Positions 1 to 6,638 of a stretch of DNA of 13,106 nt are shown here, piece by piece. The position numbers were made by a program, and so were the translations under genes. Below the pieces are notes generated by a model. The model saw only the letters and a program-made list of their open reading frames with translations. It ran no database searches and was not told where the DNA came from. Origin of the DNA: Candidatus Martarchaeota archaeon. Its GTDB lineage: Archaea > Micrarchaeota > Micrarchaeia > Micrarchaeales > Micrarchaeaceae. The stretch spans positions 1 to 13,106 of the forward strand of contig JAMCYB010000026.1 of assembly GCA_023474385.1 (NCBI GenBank), written 5' to 3'. Each line of letters starts with the position of its first letter. Within the stretch, counting starts at the first letter, position 1.

Positions 1-100
1 GATTCTGAGCGCAGCGCTACCTGTCTGCAGGATGCGACCGGCCTTACACGAGCAATCGTTTTAATAATCTATACTTTGAAGTACGTAGTGGTGCATAATT

Positions 101-433
101 ATGCCCACAAAAACCGATCAAAAGACCAATAAGACAGGCATAGATAAATCCTATTTTATTATTACATACCTATTCAGCCTGTTATCCGGGGTGGTGATGC
201 TGCTCCTATACGGAAGTAGGGACAAAAGGCTGAAATTTCATTCGTTGCAAGCAATAGCGCTTGGCATAATAGCGATTGTGGTTTCAGTATTGTTTGGGCT
301 ATTGTCGCCTATCCTGTCTTCGCTCATATCTGTGCTTATATGGGTTTACGGGATGTACATAGGGCTTGAAGCGTATGCCGGCAAGGATGTAGACATACCG
401 GTAGTGTCAGATTTCGTCCACAGCATCTCCTGA
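101..433 (+). CDS. Tic20/DUF4870-like small membrane protein
   Basis: This 110-residue protein has three predicted membrane helices at about residues 18-37, 52-69 and 72-91, after a short polar N-terminus. The loop between helices 1 and 2 contains D-x-R-L-K-F-H-S-L-Q-A (about 41-51). The end has A-Y-x-G-K-x-x-D-I-P (about 91-100). Both are hallmarks of the DUF4870/Tic20-like family (PF09685), a widespread integral membrane family of uncertain function in prokaryotes. The ATG is preceded by GGTG (90-93) with a 7-nt spacer, and an AT-rich box A-like stretch lies near 59-67, so it probably has its own promoter. Its last 27 nt overlap the 3' end of the opposing metallopeptidase gene. The family call is fairly secure from the motifs; the biological role is unknown. 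Confidence 0.8.
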   Translation: MPTKTDQKTNKTGIDKSYFIITYLFSLLSGVVMLLLYGSRDKRLKFHSLQAIALGIIAIVVSVLFGLLSPILSSLISVLIWVYGMYIGLEAYAGKDVDIPVVSDFVHSIS

Positions 434-1246
434 TTGCTGCGGAGCAGCAGAGATCGCATGCTCTGTGCTATGCAAAGAGCCCTGGCCCAATGCGTTGCCG
501 TTCTTGTTGAGCCATTTCCTTTTCTCCTTATAATCTGGCATGGCCCGGTAGACCAGTTCCCAGAACCTGCGGTTGTGCCTGCTGACCTTCAAGTGGCACA
601 GCTCATGCACTATTACTGAATCCATTACATCAGGGGGAGCGAAGAGCAGCCTGAAATCGAGGTTTATTCTTCCCCTTGATGGAGAGCAGCTTCCCCATCT
701 CGTCATATTTATGCGGCCTATGGAGGCAGTCGAAAAGTCGAAGTTGTAATATGTGTTATTAATATCCCTGATTCTGCCTTCGACAGCATTCAGCATGATT
801 TTCGATATCAGCCTTTTCACGGCCTTGCTCGCCATACGCGCCTGTTCGCTTACCGGAAGGCCGCTCGAAACGCTTACGAGTATGGTATTGCTGCCGCTCA
901 GCCTTGCATGTACCCTTTTCACAGAGAAGTCCTTTTCCCGCATGGCTATCCTGAACTCGTTGCCCATGACCTGCAGCACTTCGTTGTCGTGCACGGTGAA
1001 AGGCCTTTGTATGCTGCTGCCATCAATAACGCTGCGCTCTATCCTGCGCAGCAGGCTGCTGAACATGCTCTCTGCTTGAGTACGGCTTGCCTTCCTCGGA
1101 ATCCTGAATATCAGGCTTCCGCCACGCACCCTTGCGCTTGCTGTGCGCCCATCGGAATAGTGCACTGCTATTGGATATACAATGCCATTGATTTCCTTCT
1201 GGTCTGGGAACACGGGAAATGTTTTCCTGAATATCTGCAGTTGCAT
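407..1246 (-). CDS. YgjP/DUF45-type zinc metallopeptidase
   Basis: This protein of about 279 residues belongs to the YgjP-like metallopeptidase family (DUF45, PF01863; relatives include WLM and SprT-like proteases). Counting from the GTG at 1249, the zinc site HELCH is at 215-219 with a third candidate ligand H225 in R-H-N-R-R-F-W. The preceding block T-R-W-G-S-C-S (183-189) is typical of the family. There is no signal peptide, so it should act in the cytoplasm; its substrate is unknown. The C-terminal 30 or so residues are polar and lie where the gene overlaps the opposing gene. An in-frame GTG sits at 1249 and an ATG at 1246. A GGGGGAG run just upstream fits the ATG better, so I used 1246. 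The gene overlaps the stop codon of the upstream membrane-protein gene and is probably co-transcribed with it. Confidence 0.9.
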   Translation of the reverse strand: MQLQIFRKTFPVFPDQKEINGIVYPIAVHYSDGRTASARVRGGSLIFRIPRKASRTQAESMFSSLLRRIERSVIDGSSIQRPFTVHDNEVLQVMGNEFRIAMREKDFSVKRVHARLSGSNTILVSVSSGLPVSEQARMASKAVKRLISKIMLNAVEGRIRDINNTYYNFDFSTASIGRINMTRWGSCSPSRGRINLDFRLLFAPPDVMDSVIVHELCHLKVSRHNRRFWELVYRAMPDYKEKRKWLNKNGNALGQGSLHSTEHAISAAPQQSGDAVDEI

Positions 1247-1572
1247 CACGCTCCCCCTAATTGGCGCGCCTGTCTCTTCCTAAGGGAAACACGGTAGCGG
1301 AAATATGAGAGTGCCAGCCCCCTGGATATCTTTTTGGCGTATTTGAGGTATAGTACCGATGCGCCCAGAACTATGGCTGCAACAACCTCGATGAATATGA
1401 GATAGTCGCTCGCGTACAGGAACGCGGTGTAGAAGCCGACAGGGCGGCTCAATGAAAGCAACGTGGCCAGAACTACGAAGCCATCAAGAAAAACCGACAG
1501 GTATGCCAAGCCCTTCAGATGCCTTTCGGCGCTCCTTAGGCTGTATCTAACAGCCGCCCTTCGCACACCCAA
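1246..1572 (-). CDS. Small two-helix membrane protein, unknown function
   Basis: I do not recognise this 108-residue protein. It has a basic N-terminus, a hydrophobic segment at about 21-42, a second at about 57-77, and a strongly basic tail rich in Arg, Lys and Tyr (about 79-104). This suggests a helical hairpin with both ends in the cytoplasm. The start is TTG at 1572: an in-frame TGA lies three codons upstream, and GGTGA (1579-1583) gives a well placed ribosome site. An in-frame GTG at 1566 is the alternative. A box A-like CTTTAAAG lies at 1606-1613. Its stop codon overlaps the start of the metallopeptidase, which suggests translational coupling and a possible functional link such as membrane recruitment of the protease. 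That link is inference from position only. Confidence 0.65.
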   Translation of the reverse strand: MGVRRAAVRYSLRSAERHLKGLAYLSVFLDGFVVLATLLSLSRPVGFYTAFLYASDYLIFIEVVAAIVLGASVLYLKYAKKISRGLALSYFRYRVSLRKRQARQLGGA

Positions 1573-1660
1573 AGCTGGTCACCATGTTGTGCTTCTCCAG
1601 AAAATCTTTAAAGGGTTTCCTACGATGCGGCTTTAGGAGAAGTGCAATATATGATTGCAG

Positions 1661-2875
1661 TCAGGAGATTCCATCTATGGTCACAGTGCCGTATTTCTCC
1701 TCCTTGAACAGCCTAGCGTACTCCCTTATGTCTTCAGCGCTTATGCTGTGCACGTCGGATGCATGCGCATATAGCAGGGGCGCGGTGGACATGCCGATTG
1801 CCTTGTCCAATGCTTCTTTTTCGGCGTTTCCTTCATTAGGGGAGAATCTCTGCATTACGCTATCGCGGGCAGAATCGATCTCGTGCTGTGTTACTCTGTT
1901 ATTGAATATATCCTCAAACATCTTTATGATAGCTTCTATTGCCTTCTCCTCAGAGCCCCTTTTGACCTCGGCGTATGCGCTTATTATGCCGAAGCTTTCC
2001 GAAAGTATCAAGCTGGGCTGGATATTTACCGCTCCTGTATTGTTAGGTGGCGACGACAAAGCCCTCTGCTTCAATATATCTCCGATAAGGTACATGGCCA
2101 AATTCTCTTTAATATTGGTGCTTGAATAGCTTTTGCACCCATAGCCCACAATCACGGCTTCCTTTTCGCCCATTTCACTGCCGAGATGCACGTGAATATC
2201 TGAGGGTGCATAGAGCGGCGGCTTTCTTTCTGGTTCTTGATACTTCTTCTCGAAGCTGCCCAGTTTTTCCCGGAACAGCTTGAACACTTCTTTTGTATCT
2301 GCTCCGCTCACTACCCCTATTGAAATGTTCCTGGGTGTATAATACTTCTTGTACATCTCGCGCAATGTCTTGAAATCCGTCGAGCTTACCCCATTTATCT
2401 CTTCTTCCGTATCTATCCCTATGCTTTTGATGCCGTACAATGCGAAGGGCATATATGTCAGTGGATAAAAGCCCTTGACAGCGCCTTTCGATACTTCCTG
2501 CACTACGTCTTTTTTGGCTTGTATGTAAGTAGATTTGCTTAGGTCTGGACTAAATAGAAGCTTTCCAATTATGTCAACTCCTTCATTCATGCGATCCATG
2601 TGCATAGTTTCTCTGTATATGGTATGCTCGCTCCTTGTGTATGCGGCTAGATGCCCCATCTTCTTGCTTTCGCCTTTCGATATGCTGTCTAATACAACAT
2701 GCTCAAGCAAGTGCGCTGAGCCCCTATTGTACCCGTTTGGCATTTCGTCGTTGGAGCCGAAATCGACCTTTGGCGCAATCGCCGCGCCTATGAAGCCTTC
2801 CCTTTTTACAGCGTATATGGTCAACCCATTCTCCAGAGTAATTGAATCGAGGGCCGCTGCTTTCTGTTTCTGCAT
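1661..2875 (-). CDS. M16-family zinc peptidase (stand-alone)
   Basis: This 404-residue member of the pitrilysin/insulinase family (M16) carries the inverted zinc motif HLLEH at 55-59 and a candidate third ligand E127 in V-V-Q-E-V. The order and spacing match the active N-terminal half of the family. The stretch Y-Y-T-P-R-N-I-S-I-G-V-V-S-G (about 178-191) is the usual end of the first repeat, and the remainder should be the second, non-catalytic repeat. The length matches single M16B subunits of 400-440 residues. These normally work as dimers, often with an adjacent inactive partner, which is absent here. There is no signal peptide, so a cytoplasmic oligopeptidase role is likely. The ATG follows GGTG with a 5-nt spacer, and box A-like ATAAAT elements lie at 2904-2922. 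Confidence 0.88.
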   Translation of the reverse strand: MQKQKAAALDSITLENGLTIYAVKREGFIGAAIAPKVDFGSNDEMPNGYNRGSAHLLEHVVLDSISKGESKKMGHLAAYTRSEHTIYRETMHMDRMNEGVDIIGKLLFSPDLSKSTYIQAKKDVVQEVSKGAVKGFYPLTYMPFALYGIKSIGIDTEEEINGVSSTDFKTLREMYKKYYTPRNISIGVVSGADTKEVFKLFREKLGSFEKKYQEPERKPPLYAPSDIHVHLGSEMGEKEAVIVGYGCKSYSSTNIKENLAMYLIGDILKQRALSSPPNNTGAVNIQPSLILSESFGIISAYAEVKRGSEEKAIEAIIKMFEDIFNNRVTQHEIDSARDSVMQRFSPNEGNAEKEALDKAIGMSTAPLLYAHASDVHSISAEDIREYARLFKEEKYGTVTIDGIS

Positions 2876-3016
2876 TCTGACACCTTTATATAGCGCTTTT
2901 CAAGATATTTATCCCTATTTATCCGCTTGGGCTTGCGGCGCATTAGTGCACCGGGCATATGCAAATTAAACTAAAGGATTAAAAGCCTGCAATGAGATTT
3001 CAACTAAGGGGGTTGA
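2876..3016. promoter_or_regulatory. Divergent promoter region, M16 peptidase / slipin
   Basis: This 141-bp gap separates head-to-head genes. On the minus strand, ATAAAT-type box A candidates at 2904-2912 and 2914-2922 would place transcription starts just before the GGTG site of the M16 gene. On the plus strand, AT-rich candidates AAATTAAAC (2963-2971) and ATTAAAAG (2978-2985) precede the slipin gene. A short GCATATGC palindrome sits at 2955-2962. No open frame or RNA gene is evident here. Positions are by eye. Confidence 0.5.
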
Positions 3017-3988
3017 ATGGCAGCAGAATCTAAAACCAAAAGATATGCTGGCGCTACAGGCGCAGCAATAGACATCATGCTGATACTGTTCTTCTTTGCA
3101 TTACCGATCTATCTTGTGGGGCTTCTCGAAGGCGCGGCAATAGGGGCATTGGTGCTCATAATAGTGCTGGTATTCTCAATAAGGGTGGTGAGTCAGTGGA
3201 ACAGGATGGCGGTGCTAAGGTTCGGAAGGTATGTGGGCATGATAGGGCCTGGCATATACTTCATAATACCGTTCATAGAGCACACGCCCATAAACGTAGA
3301 CCTCAGGGTGATAAGCACGACGTTCAGCGCCGAGAAAACCCTCACTAAGGACAACGTTCCGGTTGATGTTGACGCCATACTCTTCTGGCAGGTCAAGGAT
3401 CCCGAATATGCGATACTCAACGTGCAGGACTACATGCAGTCCGTGCAGCTTGCGTCGCAGACCGCACTGAGGGACATAATAGGCAAGAATGAGCTGTCTT
3501 CCATGCTTGCAGGCAGGGACATAATCGGGGAGGATATAAGGAAGCTCATACAGGCAAGGATAGAGGACTGGGGGATAACTGCGATATCCGTGGAGATAAG
3601 GGATGTAACGATACCTGCCGATCTGCAGAACGCAATGGCTCGCGTCGCCACATCGGATAGGGAGAAGCAGGCGAGGGTCATACTTGCAGAGTCAGAATCG
3701 CTCGCCGCGGACAAGATGCTAGAAGCAGCCGAGAAGTACAGGAAGGACCTGTACGCGATGCAGCTCAGGTCGCTGAACATGATGTACGAAATCAGCCTGA
3801 ACGGCAAGAACCTTATAGTGTTCGTGCCTACGGAGAACAAGGGATTCAGCATACCTACGCCGTTCGGTGTGATGGGCCTGGAGCAATACGCGAAGGACCA
3901 GATGGCAGCGGCGCAGGCTTCGCCAAAGAAGCAACCTAAGGCTAAAAGCCAGGAGCAGGATCAGGGAGGCAGCGCATCAGGGCAATAG
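3017..3988 (+). CDS. Slipin / stomatin-like SPFH-domain membrane protein
   Basis: This 323-residue SPFH (band 7) protein of the prokaryotic slipin type forms membrane-bound oligomeric scaffolds. Two adjacent hydrophobic segments (about 16-37 and 38-56) form the N-terminal anchor. They are followed by the SPFH core with R-F-G-R-Y-x-G-x-x-G-P-G-I-Y-F-I-I-P-F (about 68-86), V-D-L-R (94-97) and T-K-D-N-V-P-V-D-V-D-A (110-120). The P-A-D-L-Q-x-A-M segment (about 200-207) begins the Ala/Glu-rich coiled-coil stretch (about 207-245). The last 25 residues are low-complexity Lys/Gln/Gly/Ser. A GGGGG run (3008-3012) lies 4 nt before the ATG. Slipins are often paired with an NfeD/STOPP protease gene; none is adjacent here. 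The gene stops 1 bp before the stop of the convergent aminotransferase. Confidence 0.93.
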   Translation: MAAESKTKRYAGATGAAIDIMLILFFFALPIYLVGLLEGAAIGALVLIIVLVFSIRVVSQWNRMAVLRFGRYVGMIGPGIYFIIPFIEHTPINVDLRVISTTFSAEKTLTKDNVPVDVDAILFWQVKDPEYAILNVQDYMQSVQLASQTALRDIIGKNELSSMLAGRDIIGEDIRKLIQARIEDWGITAISVEIRDVTIPADLQNAMARVATSDREKQARVILAESESLAADKMLEAAEKYRKDLYAMQLRSLNMMYEISLNGKNLIVFVPTENKGFSIPTPFGVMGLEQYAKDQMAAAQASPKKQPKAKSQEQDQGGSASGQ

Positions 3989-3989
3989 C

Positions 3990-5006
3990 TTAGCCCCTAT
4001 ATTCCTTTAGTATTTCCAGTACCGCCGACTCCAGCTCCAGCATCTCTGCCCTATTGCTTATGGCCACGCGCATATATGGCCCGTTCAGCCCGCTGAACTC
4101 GGATGCCGATGCGCGGAACACGAATATGTGGCGTCTCTCCAGATTCCTGTATACGTAGTCGAGCTCGTTCTCGTCCCTGAATCTAAGCAGCGAGAAGCGC
4201 GCATCTGAATCGAATGCCCAGATGCCTGCGTTGCGCGCAAACTCCTGAAAATCGTCGCGGAGCGTCTTGGTCTCGCTTATCTTTTCTTTATAGTAGTCAA
4301 CGCTTTTCAATGCAGCTATGCCTGCTGCGCGCGCTACCCTGTTGACGTTGTACTCCTGCTTTGAGACCGAGAATTTTGATATGACCTTCCTGTTCGACAC
4401 CATATATCCCAGCCTGAGGCCGGCTATGCTGAAAGCCTTGGAGAACGTCCTCAGGACCACCAGGTTGGGGTACTTGTTTATGAGCCCTATGGCGCTCTTG
4501 CCGGCATACTCGAAATATGCCTCGTCGGCCACGACCACCGCCTTGGTATGCCGCACCACCTGCTCTATGTCCTGCTTTGGCACATAGGTTCCGGTAGGGT
4601 TGTTAGGGCTGCATATCCATACGAGGGTTGCCCAATCCAGGTCCTTTTTGGTGTAATTGATCTTGTACTCTCCCTTGCCATCAAGGCACTCCCTAAGCCT
4701 AACGTCCGAGTCGAGGCTCTTGCCGATGTATTCATACTCGCCATATGTAGGTGCAGGTATCAGTATGCGCCGGCCATAATGCGTAGTGAGAAGCCCTATC
4801 GCTTCGTCAGCGCCATTCGTAGCCAGTATGTTATCGCGCTTCACGCCGCAGTACTTTGTCAGTGCCCTATGCAGCTCATCGTAACCCTCGTGCGGGTATG
4901 TGTCAATGAAAGGAATAGACTCTTCTATAGCACTTCTCACAGCCGGAGAGGGTTGGTACCCGGCACCGGAGTAATCCATGCGCAGAGCTTTATGGTGCTT
5001 ATTCAT
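3990..5006 (-). CDS. HisC-like class I/II PLP aminotransferase
   Basis: This 338-residue fold-type I PLP aminotransferase most resembles histidinol-phosphate aminotransferases (HisC), which convert imidazole-acetol phosphate plus glutamate to histidinol phosphate. Visible landmarks are N-G-A-D-E-A (64-69), P-T-Y-x-E-Y (86-91), S-P-N-N-P-T-G (133-139), D-E-A-Y-F-E-Y (161-167), and S-K-A-F-S-I-A-G-L-R-L-G-Y (189-201). The last includes the Schiff-base K190 and phosphate-binding R198; the likely carboxylate-binding Arg is R313. The length is slightly below the usual 350-360. No other histidine genes are in view, so an aromatic or other amino-acid aminotransferase, or a cobalamin-type CobD relative, cannot be excluded. 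ATG at 5006 has no strong ribosome site; a box A-like TTTTTATAC lies at about 5057-5065 on this strand. Confidence 0.85.
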   Translation of the reverse strand: MNKHHKALRMDYSGAGYQPSPAVRSAIEESIPFIDTYPHEGYDELHRALTKYCGVKRDNILATNGADEAIGLLTTHYGRRILIPAPTYGEYEYIGKSLDSDVRLRECLDGKGEYKINYTKKDLDWATLVWICSPNNPTGTYVPKQDIEQVVRHTKAVVVADEAYFEYAGKSAIGLINKYPNLVVLRTFSKAFSIAGLRLGYMVSNRKVISKFSVSKQEYNVNRVARAAGIAALKSVDYYKEKISETKTLRDDFQEFARNAGIWAFDSDARFSLLRFRDENELDYVYRNLERRHIFVFRASASEFSGLNGPYMRVAISNRAEMLELESAVLEILKEYRG

Positions 5007-5171
5007 ATCACGAATTCCTACAGGCCAGAGGCCTTAGTCTATTTTACAGAACAACAGTATAAAAATGTTGCCATGGGTTTTCCCCTGCTTATAAAGGTTG
5101 TGGCGCCGTCGTAATGTATTTATATCTTGACGCGCCCTATACCTAGACTCCCAGGTATACAGGCGATACAG
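5007..5171. promoter_or_regulatory. Divergent promoter region, aminotransferase / orphan gene
   Basis: This region holds promoters for head-to-head genes. On the minus strand, a box A-like TTTTTATAC (about 5057-5065) would start transcription about 30 nt before the aminotransferase ATG. On the plus strand there are two candidates: CTTATAAAGG (5088-5097), giving a start near 5119, and TATTTATATC (about 5117-5126), giving a start near 5147. The choice between them decides whether the orphan gene begins at TTG 5127 or GTG 5172. A short hairpin AGGCC-AGA-GGCCT at 5022-5034 would lie in the aminotransferase leader. Confidence 0.45.
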
Positions 5172-6113
5172 GTGCAGATCGAAAGGAAGCAGGAAGCCAT
5201 AGTGCACAGCAGCGATGCGGAGGTGGAAAGCCGCATAAAGCGCTCCATCAGAAGCGTCAGCGAAAGCAGGCTGGGCAACGCGCTGCTGACAGAATACAGG
5301 GGCCTTGCATACGCTCTCAAAAAGGTGAAACGCAGGGATGGCACTGATTTATCGATATCGTATTGCGGCAAGACCATAGAGTTTACGCTCAACTTGAGGA
5401 ATTTCAATTATCTCAATGAGCACAGGGCGTATATGAATTCCAATGAGGCATATTCCATATTCACTGCGAGGGACATGCGGATGCTGGAAGGGCTGGAGCA
5501 CTATGCTGGCGTATCGGGCGGCCTGACGCAGGTGCTGACGCAGGTGGCGCTGCTGCAGGAAAAGAATGACATCAGCACGGTCAAGCTGTGCGACCTGAAG
5601 CAGGAGCAGCTTGTCTATAACGCGCTGGAGCTAGTCAGGTATGATGTGCTGCCGTCATCGTTCAACCTTCTTGCACACATAGATTTTATAAACAATTATA
5701 ATGCAAATGTGGATAGGGGGTATTACAAGCGCATGAATATTGCAAGCGGAACGCGCTTCGAGCTCTCGCAGAACGATTTCGCCGCATTCCTGGACACGCT
5801 TAGACATGGCAGCAGGTCGTTCTTATACAGTTCAAACGTGTATCAGTTCAGGGTGCCTGGATTCCAGATGGCGGATGATGCCGATGGATTGCTGGACAAC
5901 TGCTGGAACAGATGGGGGAACGTGCAGGAGCGCATCGTAGATTCGTTCGCTGCGAGCAGCAGGTTTGCAGAGGGGAGCGCTTTCATGGCGGCATCGCCCG
6001 ATTCTACAAAGTCGCTGGTCATTGGGAGGGATTCCTGCGGGCCGCACCTATATTCTTATTGCGCATCGGAAACGGACCACAGCAATTGCATACATCCGAG
6101 CCTTAGGCGCTAG
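5172..6113 (+). CDS. Hypothetical soluble protein, no recognised family
   Basis: I do not recognise this protein (313 residues from GTG 5172; 328 from TTG 5127). It has no membrane segment, signal peptide, coiled coil or nucleotide-binding motif that I can see. The N-terminal third is charged, rich in Arg/Lys/Glu/Ser, and probably helical. The middle has a mixed pattern with a 12-bp tandem duplication encoding L-T-Q-V twice (5523-5546). The C-terminal half is rich in aromatic residues and Asn, with N-x-Y-Q-F-R-V-P-G-F and N-C-W-N-R-W-G-N. The last 30 residues contain Cys and His (C-G-P-H, S-Y-C, N-C-I-H). GTG 5172 is preferred because AGGCGAT precedes it and a TATA-like box overlaps the TTG region, but the longer form is possible. 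Codon usage (many ATA and AGG) matches the neighbours, so recent transfer is not indicated. It ends 5 bp from the stop of the convergent pilin gene. Confidence 0.7.
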   Translation: MQIERKQEAIVHSSDAEVESRIKRSIRSVSESRLGNALLTEYRGLAYALKKVKRRDGTDLSISYCGKTIEFTLNLRNFNYLNEHRAYMNSNEAYSIFTARDMRMLEGLEHYAGVSGGLTQVLTQVALLQEKNDISTVKLCDLKQEQLVYNALELVRYDVLPSSFNLLAHIDFINNYNANVDRGYYKRMNIASGTRFELSQNDFAAFLDTLRHGSRSFLYSSNVYQFRVPGFQMADDADGLLDNCWNRWGNVQERIVDSFAASSRFAEGSAFMAASPDSTKSLVIGRDSCGPHLYSYCASETDHSNCIHPSLRR

Positions 6114-6118
6114 GTCTT

Positions 6119-6628
6119 TCACGTCACCTTGAGTATTAGGGTACCGGTAGCCAGCTTTGGGAAGCCCGTCTGTATGTCCGTGTAGTTTATCATCAGATAG
6201 CCATGATAAAGACTGCCTATGCTCCCGGAGAACGGGGACGTACCGGAATAGCACTGTATTGTGAATGTTGTGTTGCTCGCTATGGGCAGGGTAAAGTTCT
6301 CCAGCGACATGTCCTGGTATGTCGCGTTCGTATTGCAGCCTATGCCCGTTATCAGTATGGGTGAAGCCGTAGACTGCTCTATGTTTATGAAAAGGCTGCC
6401 GCCCTGCGACAGCACGGCGCTCAGGCAGCTGAACTCAGCAGGCATTATGCATTGGGAACTCACGAAAGTGCTCGGGCTGAATAGACCAAGAGACCATATC
6501 GCCGCCACCACAACGCCGAGTATCAGTATGGCCCAGCCGTAGGTCATCAGGTACTCCATTGCGCTCTGCAACCTGAATCCATGGCAGCCATTATGGCATG
6601 CAAGCCGATTCAGACTCTTCGATTCCAT
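6119..6628 (-). CDS. Type IV pilin-like secreted protein (class III signal)
   Basis: This protein is about 169 residues from ATG 6628; alternatives are ATG 6634 and GTG 6637, which gives 172. Numbered on the 172-residue form, it has a short basic leader, then Q-S-A-M-E-Y-L-M-T-Y-G-W-A-I-L-I (24-39) running into one hydrophobic helix to about residue 53, and a Ser/Thr-rich outer domain. This is the archaeal type IV pilin-like arrangement: a prepilin peptidase would cut before Q24, leaving the conserved Glu at +5. The outer domain has four cysteines (C63, C71, C101, C129) and four N-glycosylation sequons (N104, N114, N122, N151), consistent with a cell-surface location. GTGAT with a 4-nt spacer supports ATG 6628. 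The gene starts within a few bases of the MoxR stop codon and should be co-transcribed with it. Pilus subunit versus anchored surface protein is unresolved. Confidence 0.82.
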   Translation of the reverse strand: MESKSLNRLACHNGCHGFRLQSAMEYLMTYGWAILILGVVVAAIWSLGLFSPSTFVSSQCIMPAEFSCLSAVLSQGGSLFINIEQSTASPILITGIGCNTNATYQDMSLENFTLPIASNTTFTIQCYSGTSPFSGSIGSLYHGYLMINYTDIQTGFPKLATGTLILKVT

Positions 6629-6638
6629 CAGCATCACA

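Noticed and set aside
2..64. A 20-codon open stretch ending in TAA, possibly the tail of a plus-strand gene cut by the window edge.
   Set aside because: It is too short to recognise, another frame is also open through this stretch, and the base composition does not decide.
1584..2129. A 181-codon plus-strand frame opposite the M16 peptidase.
   Set aside because: It looks hydrophobic and membrane-like, but only because it is the complement of the M16 coding sequence; no independent support.
5022..5034. A hairpin AGGCC-AGA-GGCCT upstream of the aminotransferase, considered as a regulator or terminator.
   Set aside because: The stem is only 5 bp with no T-run, and no conserved leader structure is evident; likely chance.
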